From CAVVSD01 sp963750895 (GTDB taxonomy: Bacteria; Actinomycetota; Thermoleophilia; Solirubrobacterales; Solirubrobacteraceae), in contig CAVVSD010000006.1 of NCBI GenBank assembly GCA_963750895.1, positions 1,178,001 through 1,242,000 on the forward strand: a stretch of DNA of 64,000 nucleotides. The letters are read 5' to 3'. The notes under the pieces were generated by a model. The model had not been told where the DNA came from. It saw nothing but the letters and a program-made list of their open reading frames with translations, and did no database searches. Positions 24,748 through 33,827 of the stretch are shown piece by piece; position 1 is the stretch's first letter, and the number at the start of each line of letters is the position of its first letter. The translations under genes and the position numbers were made by a program.

Positions 24748-25236
24748 ATGGACCTGCATCCCGGTGAGCGGATCGTGTTCGACGGCCATCCGTCGCCGCG
24801 TGCAGCGCTCAGCTTCTTCGCGCCGACGTTCGTCGGCATCGTCGTGATCTCGGTCATCGTCGGCCTCGTCGCGAGCGTCGGGCTCGCGATCGTGGTGTTC
24901 GTCGTCCTGACCGCGCTCATGGTGCTCGCGGGGGTCATCCGCCGGGCCGCGACCGACTACGTCGTCAGCACGCAGCGGCTGTACATCCGGCAGGGGATCC
25001 TGTCCAAGAAGATCCAGCAGACGCGGATCACGCGGGTCCAGAACGTCAACACGAACCAGACGCTCATGGACAGGCTCATGCGCGTCGGGAACATCGACTT
25101 CGACACGGCGGGCACCGACGACAGCGAGTTCCGGTTCGTCGGCATCTCCAACCCGCACGACGTGGTGGCAGCGGTCGACACCGCGCAGCGCGACGCCGAG
25201 TCCGGCGCGGACCGGCCGTCTACGTCGGGCGTGTGA
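24748..25236 (+). CDS. Membrane protein with bacterial PH domain (YdbS/YdbT type)
   Basis: A 162-residue protein. Two membrane helices lie near residues 28-72, followed by a bacterial PH domain (YVVSTQRLYIRQGILSKKIQ; QQTRITRVQNVNTNQTLMDR; NIDFDTAGTDDSEFRFVGIS). The fold is widespread in actinobacterial membrane proteins; its ligand is not known. The 3' end overlaps the convergent SDR gene by 17 bp. Confidence 0.78.
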   Translation: MDLHPGERIVFDGHPSPRAALSFFAPTFVGIVVISVIVGLVASVGLAIVVFVVLTALMVLAGVIRRAATDYVVSTQRLYIRQGILSKKIQQTRITRVQNVNTNQTLMDRLMRVGNIDFDTAGTDDSEFRFVGISNPHDVVAAVDTAQRDAESGADRPSTSGV

Positions 25237-26167
25237 GCCGCTCGCACGCCTCCCAGAGGCGTGCGGCGTCCTCACGGGAGGTGGCCGTGCCGGGCAGGCG
25301 GTGCGTCGGGCGCTCGCGCCGGTCGTGCCAGAACCGGCCCGGCCTGCGCAGCGGCTCCTCGGCGGCACCGAGCCAGACGATCGTGTCCGCGCCCTCCTCC
25401 GGCGTCCGCAGGGCGGGCCCCAGGAGCTTGTGGAAGCGGGGGAGGGAGGCCTCGATCCCCGGGGTGTCCACCCAGCCCGGGTGCATCGCGTGGGCGGTGA
25501 TCCCCAGGTCGCCGAGCCGGCGCGTCCACTCCTCGGTCAGCACGATCTGCGCCCGCTTCGTGCGCGCGTAGACGGCGGCGCCCTTGTACGGGTGGCGCTC
25601 GGTCTGCAGGTCGTCGACGTCGAGCGACTGGGCGTACATGCCGCCCGAGGAGACCGAGACGATGCGCGAGGGCGCACCCGCGCGCAGGGACGGGGTGAGC
25701 TGCGCGGTGAGTGCGAACGGCCCGACGACGTTCGTCGCGAACGTCAGCTCGATCCCGTCGCCCGAGAGCGTGCGCTCGGCCACGAGCGCGCCGGCGTTGT
25801 GGACGAGGACGTCGAGCGCGTCGACCCGGCCGGCGACGTCCTCCGCGGCGGCGCGCAGCGAGGCGAGGTCGCTGAGATCGCCGACGACGAGGTGCACGTC
25901 CGTGTTCGCGGTGGCGCGGACGATCTCGCCGACGGCGCGGTTGCCGCGCGAGGCGTCGCGCGCGAGGACGAGCACCTGCGCGCCCAGGCGGGCGAAGCCG
26001 TCGGCGGCCGCCCGGCCGAGGCCGCTGGTCGCGCCGGTGATGAGGACGGTGCGGCCGTCCATGCGCGGGAGCGGGTCGAAGCCGCGACGGCGCGCGAGGT
26101 AGCCGAGGCGCGTGTAGCCGGGCACGACCGTGGCGTCCATCGCCCGGTCGACGATCGTCGAGGTCAC
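25220..26167 (-). CDS. Short-chain dehydrogenase/reductase (retinol dehydrogenase-like)
   Basis: A 315-residue SDR. The cofactor motif TGATSGLGRAAADGFARLGA is near residue 37, then NAG (VLVHNAGAL), the catalytic Ser in SRIVSVSSGG, and YxxxK as YARTKRAQ. The N-terminal ~25 residues (DATVVPGYTRLGYLARRRG) match the DHRS12/RDH-like subgroup. It should reduce or oxidise a carbonyl/alcohol with NAD(P)(H); the substrate is unknown. The GTG at 26167 includes the conserved N-terminal helix; the in-frame ATG at 26140 would shorten it by nine codons. Confidence 0.85.
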   Translation of the reverse strand: MTSTIVDRAMDATVVPGYTRLGYLARRRGFDPLPRMDGRTVLITGATSGLGRAAADGFARLGAQVLVLARDASRGNRAVGEIVRATANTDVHLVVGDLSDLASLRAAAEDVAGRVDALDVLVHNAGALVAERTLSGDGIELTFATNVVGPFALTAQLTPSLRAGAPSRIVSVSSGGMYAQSLDVDDLQTERHPYKGAAVYARTKRAQIVLTEEWTRRLGDLGITAHAMHPGWVDTPGIEASLPRFHKLLGPALRTPEEGADTIVWLGAAEEPLRRPGRFWHDRRERPTHRLPGTATSREDAARLWEACERLTRPT

Positions 26168-26198
26168 ACCCCGGATGCGAGCGTCGCCGGGCGCCGGA

Positions 26199-26477
26199 TC
26201 AACCTTCCAGCGCAACACGCACACCGAGGCCGAGCAGCACGGCGCCCGTGACCCGCTCCATCCAGCGCGCGACGCGCGTCCGCACGACGGCCTGCTTCGC
26301 ACGGCTGACCGCGACCGCGAGGGTTACCGCCCACGCGACGACGCCGATCGAGTTGCCCAGGATCGTCAGCACGCCGGCCCGGCTGCCGCCGCGCAGCGCA
26401 TTGCGGACGATGATGGCCGTGCCCGCACCGGGGGTGAGCGTCACGACGATCGCGACGGGGACGAACGCCCAGAGCAT
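26199..26477 (-). pseudogene. LysE/RhtB-family exporter with large internal deletion
   Basis: A 92-residue frame. The first ~55 residues match the N-terminus of LysE-type amino-acid exporters (TPGAGTAIIVRNALRGGSRA; ILGNSIGVVAWAV), and the last ~22 match the C-terminus (WMERVTGAVLLGLGVRVALE). Full proteins are about 205 residues, so roughly 110 central residues are missing without breaking the frame. The product would have about half the membrane helices and is unlikely to transport. Confidence 0.7.
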
Positions 26478-26522
26478 GTCCTGATCGTACGGACCGCGTC
26501 ATGCGGTAGAACCGACGGCGGG

Positions 26523-27926
26523 ATGGCGGACACCGAGACGAGCGCCGGCGACCTGCGGCTGCCCGACCGGCCGGCGGCGCTGGCCGCGCTCGAGCGGCTG
26601 CTCCTGGAGAGCTGGCGCGGCTTCGACCACGCGCGCGAGGGCCAGCCGCCGCTGTCGGAGGAGCTGCGCGAGCGTCTCGGCCGCCCGCTGCCGAGCGAGG
26701 GGATGGACGCCGTCGAGGGCCTGGAGATCGCGGGCGCGGTGCTCGACGCCTCGATCGCCCAGCCGCGGCCGCGGTTCCTGGCCTACGTCGGCTCCAGCGG
26801 CCTGGAGATCGGGGTGCTCGGCGACGCGCTCATGGCCTGTCACGACGTCAACGTCGCCGTCTCGTCCGGCGGCGCCGACCTGCTCGAGCGCGAGGTCGTC
26901 GCGTGGGTGGGGGAGTTCGTCGGGTTCGGCGTGGCGACCCGCGGCGTGACGACGAGCGGGGGCACGATCGCGAACCTCACGGCCCTGACGGCCGCCCGCG
27001 AGCGCGCCGCGCCCGGCGTGCGCCAGACGGGCATGGCCGACCGGCGCCTCGCGCTGTACTGCTCGGCGGAGGCGCACTACTCCGTCGTGCGCGCCGCCGA
27101 GGTCCTGGGACTCGGTCGCGACGCCGTGCGCGCGATCCCCACCGGCGCCCGCCGGGCCATGAACCCGGCGGCGTGTGCCGCGGCGATCGACGCCGACGTC
27201 GCGGCGGGCATCACGCCGATGGCGGTCGTCGCGACGGCGGGGACGACGCTGACCGGCGCGGTCGATCCGCTCGCGGCGCTCGCCGACCTGTGCGCGGAGC
27301 GCGGCGTCTGGCTGCACGTCGACGGCGCCTACGGGCTCCCGGCGGCCGGGACGGCCGAGGCGGCGCCGCTCTTCGCGGGCCTCGACCGCGTCGACTCCGC
27401 GACCGTCGATGCGCACAAGTGGCTCTTCGTACCCAAGGCGTGCTCGGTGCTGCTCGTCCGCGACCCGCGCGCCCTGCGGGCCGCGTTCGCGCACGAGGAG
27501 GCGTACATCCCGCACGTCGAGGACGAGGAGCCCCATGCCGTCGATCAGACCCTCGAGTACTCGCGGCCGCTGCGCGCGCTGAAGCTCTGGCTCGCGTTCA
27601 CCGTGCACGGCGCCGACGCGATCCGCGCGGCGATCGCGCGCAACCTCGCGCACGCACGGCTGCTGGCGCAGCTCGTCGAGGCCGACGACGAGCTCGAGCT
27701 CGTCAGCCCGCCGATCCTCTCCGCGGTGACGTTCCGCCACCGCGGGGTCCCGAACCCCGCGCTCGTGACCGCGATCCAGGAGGACGCGCGCGTCTACCTC
27801 GCGGGCGCGAACGTCGACGGCGTCGACTGCCTGCGCGGGTGCTTCGTGAACTTCCGGACGACGGAGGAGGACGTCCACGCGACCATCGCGGTCGTCAAGG
27901 ACGTGGCGCGCACGCTCGACGGCTAA
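26523..27926 (+). CDS. PLP-dependent group II decarboxylase (aromatic-L-amino-acid/glutamate decarboxylase family)
   Basis: A 467-residue enzyme. The PLP Lys is in TVDAHKWLFVPK, the Asp that contacts the pyridine ring is in WLHVDGAYG, and TTSGGTIANLTALTAARE binds phosphate. These are standard group II decarboxylase features. The substrate could be an aromatic amino acid, glutamate or another. It starts with ATG at 26523 with a short GGCGGG before it. The stop codon overlaps the stop of the convergent membrane gene. Confidence 0.85.
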   Translation: MADTETSAGDLRLPDRPAALAALERLLLESWRGFDHAREGQPPLSEELRERLGRPLPSEGMDAVEGLEIAGAVLDASIAQPRPRFLAYVGSSGLEIGVLGDALMACHDVNVAVSSGGADLLEREVVAWVGEFVGFGVATRGVTTSGGTIANLTALTAARERAAPGVRQTGMADRRLALYCSAEAHYSVVRAAEVLGLGRDAVRAIPTGARRAMNPAACAAAIDADVAAGITPMAVVATAGTTLTGAVDPLAALADLCAERGVWLHVDGAYGLPAAGTAEAAPLFAGLDRVDSATVDAHKWLFVPKACSVLLVRDPRALRAAFAHEEAYIPHVEDEEPHAVDQTLEYSRPLRALKLWLAFTVHGADAIRAAIARNLAHARLLAQLVEADDELELVSPPILSAVTFRHRGVPNPALVTAIQEDARVYLAGANVDGVDCLRGCFVNFRTTEEDVHATIAVVKDVARTLDG

Positions 27927-28609
27927 CCGGGCGTCGGGGCCTCGCGGCGCCGCAGGCGGGCGGTGTGGGGCGCCACGTGGCGCTTCCACACGCGGTCCCA
28001 GATCGAGTGCGGTGCCGGGCGCAGCAGCACCCAGAGCGCGAGGCCGGCGATGGGGAGGATCAGCGAGACGACGGCCGCCATGCGGTGGCCGCGCAGCGCG
28101 TTGACGACGGCCAGCACGAACCCGGCGACGAACGAGCCGCCGACGACGAACTTCACGAGCCCGGCGGTGTCGTCCGCGGCGTCGATCCAGATGCGGGCGC
28201 CGAGCAGGAGCAGCAGACCGACGACGCCGGTGACGATCACCGCGTCGATCGACTTGCGCCCCTCCGGGAGCCAGTAGACGTCGCGCAGCTCGAGCCACAG
28301 CGCGAACTCGTCGAGCGTGAGGCCCATCCCGATGCCGAAGCCGATCGCACACAGCTCGCGCCACGGCGAGTCGGGCCCGAAGGCGAGGCCGATGTAGCCG
28401 AAGAAGAGCACCGCGAGGATGCCGAACACCATGTGATGGACGTGGGTGCCCTTCACGGAGAGGTTGCCCGGCCACCACTTCACCTGCGCGCGGATCATGT
28501 GCGTGCTGGTGCGGATGAAGCCCCACGACAGCAGGAACGACACGAGCAGCAGGAACTCCGCGAGCTTGCCGTCGCCGACGATGTCGTCCTGCCAGACGCT
28601 CATGAGCAT
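27923..28609 (-). CDS. Integral membrane protein of unknown function
   Basis: A 228-residue protein with six hydrophobic segments. Conserved-looking polar residues inside or next to helices include HVHHMVFGILAVLFFGYIG and GMGLTLDEFALWLELRDVYW (DE plus His cluster), which suggests a metal- or lipid-related enzyme rather than a simple channel. Similar proteins are common in actinobacteria as unnamed membrane proteins. The C-terminus is basic. Confidence 0.65.
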   Translation of the reverse strand: MLMSVWQDDIVGDGKLAEFLLLVSFLLSWGFIRTSTHMIRAQVKWWPGNLSVKGTHVHHMVFGILAVLFFGYIGLAFGPDSPWRELCAIGFGIGMGLTLDEFALWLELRDVYWLPEGRKSIDAVIVTGVVGLLLLLGARIWIDAADDTAGLVKFVVGGSFVAGFVLAVVNALRGHRMAAVVSLILPIAGLALWVLLRPAPHSIWDRVWKRHVAPHTARLRRREAPTPG

Positions 28610-28659
28610 CGGCGGGGACCGTCCAGCGTGCGCGGTCGCATGTCAAGCCTTGTGATCGT

Positions 28660-28665
28660 TAGGGT
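28660..28665 (+). promoter_or_regulatory. -10 box (TAGGGT) of a leaderless gene
   Basis: TAGGGT ends 7 nt before the GTG at 28673. It is the intact promoter of an MFS gene that is now truncated. Confidence 0.45.
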
Positions 28666-28672
28666 CCGCATC

Positions 28673-28930
28673 GTGTCCAGCGCATCGGCGGGCAAGGCCA
28701 GCATGGTCCTCGTCGCGATGACGCTGGCCAACGCGATGATCCTCGTGGATCAGACCGCGGTGCCGATCGCGCTGCCGGACATCATGAACGGCTTCCACGT
28801 CGGCTCGCAGAAGGTCCAGTGGGTGCTGAGCTGCAGCCTGCTGCCGCTGGCCGGGCTGCTCGTGCTGGGCGGCAAGCTCGGCGACCTGCTCGGGCGGCGC
28901 AGGGTGTTCCTCACGGGCGCGATGACCTCT
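28673..28930 (+). pseudogene. MFS (DHA2-type) transporter, N-terminal fragment
   Basis: About 85 codons encode the first two to three membrane helices of a 14-TM DHA2 drug exporter: ANAMILVDQTAVPIALPDIM, then the conserved loop GGKLGDLLGRRRVFLTGA between TM2 and TM3. Homology stops abruptly at about 28925, where the sequence turns into an acetyltransferase gene in another frame. The remaining ~400 residues of the transporter are absent. This is a deletion or recombination scar. Confidence 0.75.
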
Positions 28931-29404
28931 TCGCCGGGGCATCCGCCCGTCCGGAGGAGTTCCCCGCGATCGCGGAGCTGTGCGTCGCGGCCTACGAGCC
29001 GTTCGTGCCGCCCGGCCATCACTACATCGGCGTCCTGCGCGACGTGGCGCCGCGCGCGTCCGACGCCGAGCTGCTCGTCGCGGCGGATGAGCGGAGCCGT
29101 CGCCGGGACGGTCACGTTCGTGCCCGCCGGCGGGCCGCTCGGCGAGATCGCAGGTCCGGACGAGACCGAGTTCCGCATGCTCGCCGTGGATCCCGCTGCG
29201 CGCGGTCGCGGCGTCGGGACGGCGCTGCTGCAGAAGATCCTCGATGCGAGCCGCAGCCGCGACGGCGTCGTCTGCTCGAGCCTGCCGGAGATGCGGGCCG
29301 CCCATCGGATCTACGAGCGGCTCGGATTCCGGCGGGTGCCCGGGCGGGACTGGTCGCCGGTGCCCGGGATCGACCTGCTGACGTTCGTGTTCAACGCTCG
29401 ATAA
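28931..29404 (+). pseudogene. GNAT acetyltransferase, lacking a start and frameshifted
   Basis: The N-terminal half reads in one frame (LFAGASARPEEFPAIAELCV; GHHYIGVLRDVAPRASDAEL) and the C-terminal half in another (TEFRMLAVDPAARGRGVGTA; MRAAHRIYERLGFRRVPGRD). The frame change is near 29088. The second half holds the acetyl-CoA loop RGRGVG. The first half has no start codon of its own because it is joined to the MFS fragment. A short product from the ATG at 29088 is possible, but it would lack the first strands of the fold. Confidence 0.7.
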
Positions 29405-29495
29405 TCGATCTTATGTGAACCACTCAACGCAGAGGCCTCGGCACAGGTAGGTTTGCAACGTTCAGCACGAGCGTCCGAGCCGAGGAGACGGTCGC

Positions 29496-30989
29496 ATGAC
29501 GAGCACGATCGGCGAGGTCCTTCCGACTGCGGCGCGAAGGTTCGGCGATCGCACGGCACTGCTGGTCGGCGATCGCGCGTTCTCGTTCGAGGACCTCGAG
29601 GCGCTGTCGAACCGCGCGGCGAACTGCCTCGTCGCCGACGGCGTGCAGCCTGGCGACCGGGTCGCGCTGTACGGCCCGAACTGCTGGGAGTGGCTCGTCG
29701 CGTACTACGGGATCGCGAAGACCGGCGCCGTCGTGATCCCGGTCAACGTCATGCTGACGCCCGACGAGGTCCGGTACGTCGTCGAGAACTCCGGGGCGCG
29801 CGCCGTCGTGGCGTCGCCGGACAAGGGCGAGTCGCTGCTCGATCTCGGAGGGAACGTCCTGCTGTGGGGCGATGACACGACCCACTGGCTGTCCCGGGGC
29901 GCACCGGAGTTCGCGCCCGTGCACCGCGACGCCGGCGACCTCGCGGCCATCTGTTACACGTCCGGGACGACGGGCCATCCGAAGGGCGCGATGCAGTCGC
30001 ACCGCTCGGTGATCGGCGCCGCGATGGGCACGGCCACCATGGCCGCACGCGGTCCCCACGATCGCGTCATCAACTCGCTGCCGCTGCCGCACGTCTACGG
30101 CTCGTGCGTCTTCAACGCCTCGCTCATGGCGGGATCGACGTTCATCATGATCCCCCGCTTCGACGCGGAGGTCGTGCTGCGCACGATCGACGAGCAACGC
30201 GCGACGCTCATGGACGGCGTCCCGACCGTCTACTACTACCTCCTCTCCCACCCGGACTTCGACCGCTACGACCTGTCGAGCCTGACGCGCTGCTGGGTGG
30301 GCGGCCAGACGCTGCCGGTGGCCAAGTCGGTCGAGTTCACCGAGCGGACCGGCTGTCCCGTGCACGAGGTCTGGGGCATGACCGAGCTGGCCGGCGCGAC
30401 GAGCGCGAACCCCGTGATCGGCCCCAACAAGCCCGGCACGATCGGCGTGCCGTATCCCGGCAACACGATGCGCGTGGTCGACGTCGACGATCCGAGCCGG
30501 GAGATGCCGGTCGGAGAGCGCGGCGAGCTGATGTTCCGCGGCCCGCTGGTGATGCTCGGCTACTACGACAATCCGAACGGGACCGCCGGCGCGATCGAGG
30601 CGGACGGCTGGCTGCACACGGGTGACGTCGCGACGATGGACGACGACGGCTACTTCACGATCGTCGACCGGATGAAGGACATGATCCTGACGGCCGGGTT
30701 CAACGTCTACCCGGCCGAGATCGAGCGCGTCCTGTGCGGGCACGCAGCGGTGGCCCTCGCGGCCGTCGGCGGCATCCCGGACGAGACCAAGGGCGAGCTG
30801 GCGAAGGCGTTCGTCGTCCTCAAGCCGGACACGCAGGCCACGCCCGACGAGCTCGTCGCGCACTGCCGCCGGCACCTGGCGGCGTACAAGGTCCCTCGGG
30901 CCGTCCAGTTCACGGCGCAGCTCCCGATGACGTCGTCGGGCAAGATCATGCGCCGGCTGCTGTCCGAGATCGACGACGGGACGCGCTGA
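29496..30989 (+). CDS. AMP-dependent acyl-CoA synthetase/ligase
   Basis: A 497-residue ANL-superfamily enzyme. It has the P-loop CYTSGTTGHPKGAM near residue 150, the A5-type motif VWGMTELAG, the hinge region GWLHTGDVATMDDDGYFTIV followed by DRMKDMI, and a C-terminal catalytic Lys in MTSSGKIMRR. It activates a carboxylic acid (fatty or aromatic) to acyl-AMP and then acyl-CoA. GAGGAGAC precedes the ATG. A TAGGTT at 29448-29453 may be its -10 box. Confidence 0.88.
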   Translation: MTSTIGEVLPTAARRFGDRTALLVGDRAFSFEDLEALSNRAANCLVADGVQPGDRVALYGPNCWEWLVAYYGIAKTGAVVIPVNVMLTPDEVRYVVENSGARAVVASPDKGESLLDLGGNVLLWGDDTTHWLSRGAPEFAPVHRDAGDLAAICYTSGTTGHPKGAMQSHRSVIGAAMGTATMAARGPHDRVINSLPLPHVYGSCVFNASLMAGSTFIMIPRFDAEVVLRTIDEQRATLMDGVPTVYYYLLSHPDFDRYDLSSLTRCWVGGQTLPVAKSVEFTERTGCPVHEVWGMTELAGATSANPVIGPNKPGTIGVPYPGNTMRVVDVDDPSREMPVGERGELMFRGPLVMLGYYDNPNGTAGAIEADGWLHTGDVATMDDDGYFTIVDRMKDMILTAGFNVYPAEIERVLCGHAAVALAAVGGIPDETKGELAKAFVVLKPDTQATPDELVAHCRRHLAAYKVPRAVQFTAQLPMTSSGKIMRRLLSEIDDGTR

Positions 30990-31005
30990 TCGAGGCCCGC
31001 TGACG

Positions 31006-31011
31006 TACGGT
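31006..31011 (+). promoter_or_regulatory. -10 box (TACGGT) of a leaderless gene
   Basis: TACGGT ends 6 nt before the GTG at 31018, in the short gap after the acyl-CoA synthetase gene. Confidence 0.5.
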
Positions 31012-31017
31012 GAGGTC

Positions 31018-32115
31018 GTGCCCGCCACCAGCAGCGACATCGCGATCGTCGGCGCCGGGATCGTCGGCCTCTCGGTGACGCACGCGCTGCGCGAGCGCGG
31101 CATGGACGTCACCTGCTTCGACCACGGCGAGCCCGGCCAGGGCCAGTCCGCCGGTTCCTCGCGCGTCTTCCGCCATCACGTCGGGACGCCCGAGCTCGCC
31201 GCGCTCGCCGTCGAGTCGCGTGCGGCGTGGGAGGACTGGTCGCAGCGCGCCGGCGAGCCGCTGCTGCGCCAGGACGGCTGGGTCCGCCTCGGCGGCGACC
31301 GCGCCGCCGACCTGGCGCTGCTCGGGGGCGCGGGCATCCCGGCGATCGAGCTGGACCCCGACGAGGCGGTCGCACGGATGCCGGTCATCGCCCGGCCCGA
31401 CGGCCCGGTGCTCCTCGATCCGCTCGGCGGCGCCACGCGCACCGACGCGACGATCGCCGCACTCGTGCGCTGGACCGCTCCGTCGCTGCGGCGCGCGCGG
31501 GTGCTCGAGGTCGCGGCCGACGGCGACGGCGTGCTGCTGCGGACCGACCAGGGCGAGCACCGCTGCGCGCGCTGCCTCGTCTGCGCCGGCACGGGCACGG
31601 ACCGCCTCGCCGCGAGCGCCGGCGTGCCGATCGCGCAGGGGCGCCGCGTGCACGGACGGCTCACGTTCCGAAGGCGCCGAGGGATCGGCGCCCCCATGCC
31701 GTCCTGGAGCGACCGCAGCGGCGCGTACGGCGAGGCGGCGTACGGGCTCGCGCCGGACCCGGAGACCTACGCCGTCGGCATCGCCGCGCTCGACGCCTAT
31801 CCCGAGGGACCACCGGAGAGCGAGACCGTCCCGCCCGGCACGGACCTCCGCGAGCCGTTCCGGAGGATCGTCGCCTACGTGAGCGCGGCGTTCACGGGCC
31901 TCGACCCCGAGCCCGTCGGCGAGATCGTCCGCTACACGACGACGCTCGACGGCCGCGACGACGACGCCTTCGCCCTCCGGCGCGAGGGCCCGATCGCCGC
32001 GTTCGCCGGCGGCAACCTCTTCAAGTTCGCGCCCGTGCTCGGCACCCGGCTGGCGGCGGCGATCCTCGACGAGCCCGTGGAGGTCTGGCCGCTCAGCCGC
32101 CGAGCCGCCGCGTGA
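31018..32115 (+). CDS. FAD-dependent oxidoreductase (DAO/sarcosine oxidase family)
   Basis: A 365-residue flavoprotein. The FAD motif DIAIVGAGIVGLSVTHALRE is at the N-terminus, followed by the acidic ribose-binding residue and GQGQSAGSSRVFRHH, which matches the flavin-attachment region of sarcosine/N-methyltryptophan oxidases. The C-terminus has the second FAD loop (AAFAGGNLFKFAPVLGTRLA). It should oxidise a secondary amine or amino acid and pass electrons to oxygen. The substrate is unknown. Confidence 0.82.
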   Translation: MPATSSDIAIVGAGIVGLSVTHALRERGMDVTCFDHGEPGQGQSAGSSRVFRHHVGTPELAALAVESRAAWEDWSQRAGEPLLRQDGWVRLGGDRAADLALLGGAGIPAIELDPDEAVARMPVIARPDGPVLLDPLGGATRTDATIAALVRWTAPSLRRARVLEVAADGDGVLLRTDQGEHRCARCLVCAGTGTDRLAASAGVPIAQGRRVHGRLTFRRRRGIGAPMPSWSDRSGAYGEAAYGLAPDPETYAVGIAALDAYPEGPPESETVPPGTDLREPFRRIVAYVSAAFTGLDPEPVGEIVRYTTTLDGRDDDAFALRREGPIAAFAGGNLFKFAPVLGTRLAAAILDEPVEVWPLSRRAAA

Positions 32116-32368
32116 GCTCCGCCGTGCGTCGGAGCCGTCTGGCGCGATCCGGCGATGTCGCCGACGACCGCCGCTCGGTAGTTCATGAACTTCTGCACGA
32201 ACTCGCCGGCGACGCCGGAGCTCAGGTCGAAGAACGCGGATCGAGCCGTGCCACGGGCACCGCGATCCAGTCGGCGTCGGCCGCGCCGTCGTCGTACAGG
32301 AGCCCCAGCGCGTCGGCGCCGCTGCGCAGGATCGGCCCGTCGTCGGGGATGTGGTGCACGGAGGTCAC
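32116..32368 (-). pseudogene. DUF4180 protein remnant, frameshifted and truncated
   Basis: Starting at the GTG at 32368, the frame reads SVHHIPDDGPILRSGADALG, then ADADWIAVPVARLDP, and hits a stop. A one-base shift near 32243 continues the family consensus with FFDLSSGVAGEFVQKFMNYR and AAVVGDIAGS. The family's C-terminal third (an acidic segment with VWF-like strand) is missing, because the FAD oxidoreductase gene begins to overlap. This region was otherwise an unexplained 270-bp gap. Confidence 0.7.
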
Positions 32369-32387
32369 GGCTGCTGCGCCGCGTCCT

Positions 32388-33823
32388 CTAGACGCGACCT
32401 GCTGCCGGCGACGCCACGGGCTCGGCGGCCGTCGCCTGCGCGCGCATCGCGACGACGCACGCGGCCGCGGCCACGATGAGCACGATGCCGTTGACGATGA
32501 GGCCGGTGTGGAGCGCCGCCGTCGTGCTGGCCCCGGCCGCCAGGCGCTCGGCGAAGATCACCCCGAGCACCGCCGGGCCGAGCGCCGCGCCGTACTGGCG
32601 CAGCATCGTGTTGGCGGCCGCCGCCATGCCCGCGAGCCGCTGCGGGACCGCCTGGATCGCCGCGACGGACACGGCGCTGAGCATGAACGCGTCCGCGACC
32701 CCCAGGACGGCGAGGCGCCACGCCGTGTCCGCGAAGCCGGTGTCCGCCTGCATGCCCGTCAGGAGGAACATCGACAGCGCCGCGATCGCGAGCCCGATCG
32801 TGAGCACCATGATCGGCGCGACGCGCCCCATGAGCCGGCCCACGAACGGGTTGACGACGGCGGTCGTGCCGTTGAGGAAGAGCAGCCGCACCGCGATCGC
32901 CAGCGGCGCGAGGTGCTGCGTGCCGCCCAGGAAGATGCTCAGCAGGAACATCCCGCCGACGAGCGCGAAGAGCCCGATGAGCGCCGCGAAGCCGGAGGCG
33001 CTGAACTCCGGCGAACGGAAGAGCCCGAGGTTCAGGATCGGCGACGTGGAGCGCGCCTCGACGACGATGAAGCCACGAGCGCGATCGCCCCGATCCCGAG
33101 GCCGGCGATCGCCTGGACGGACCCCCACCCCGCCTGTCCGCCCTCGATGACGCCGTAGATGCTCGCGGCGATCGCGATCGTCGCGGTGATCTGCCCGGGC
33201 CAGTCGAGATGGCGCCCCTCGGGCGCCCGCGATTCCGGCAGGCGCAGGGCGGCGAGGACGCCCGCGCCCAGCGCGAGGATCGCCGTCGGCGCGAAGATCC
33301 AGCCCCACGACAGGCTCTCGAGGATCAGCCCGGCGGCCAGCGGGCCGAGCGCCAGGCCGAGGACGAGCCCGGTCGACCACATCGCGACGAACCGCGCTCG
33401 GGCGCGCAGGTCGGGGACCGCGTGCGCGATGAGCGCCAGCGTCGTCGGGAGCATGATCCCGCCGCCCGCGCCCGTGATCGCCTGCCCCAGCCACAGCACG
33501 TGCAGCGCGCTGCGGCCGTCGAGCGTGCTGGCCAGCCCGGCGATCGTGGCGCCGATGACCGTGAGCGCCATGCCGGTCAGGTAGACGCGGCGGCGCCCGT
33601 GCAGATCCCCGAACGCGCCCGCCGAGAGGATCGTCGCCGCCATCGGGATGATGTAGGAGTCGCTGACCCACTGGAGGTCCGACGTCGAGGCGCCGGTCGC
33701 CTGGCCGATCGTCGTCAGCGAGATGCTGACCGCGGTGATCGGCACGTACGTCACGAAGACGCCGAGCACCGCGAGGGTGACCGTCAGCGCGACCCCGGCG
33801 GCGTCGTCGGTCGGCTTCGTCAC
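32388..33823 (-). pseudogene. MFS transporter (DHA2, 14-TM type) with one-base frameshift
   Basis: From the GTG at 33823 the protein reads as a normal DHA2 exporter: LQWVSDSYIIPMAATILSAG, FGDLHGRRRVYLTGM, GAGGGIMLPTTLALIAHAV. It continues through about TM7, then breaks after LGIGAIALVA. A second frame resumes with GFIVVEARSTSPILNLGLFR and runs to the stop at 32388. Adding one base near 33070 restores a single protein of about 478 residues. It may be a functional gene with an assembly error. It sits 4 bp after the SDR gene. Confidence 0.8.
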
Positions 33824-33827
33824 GACG

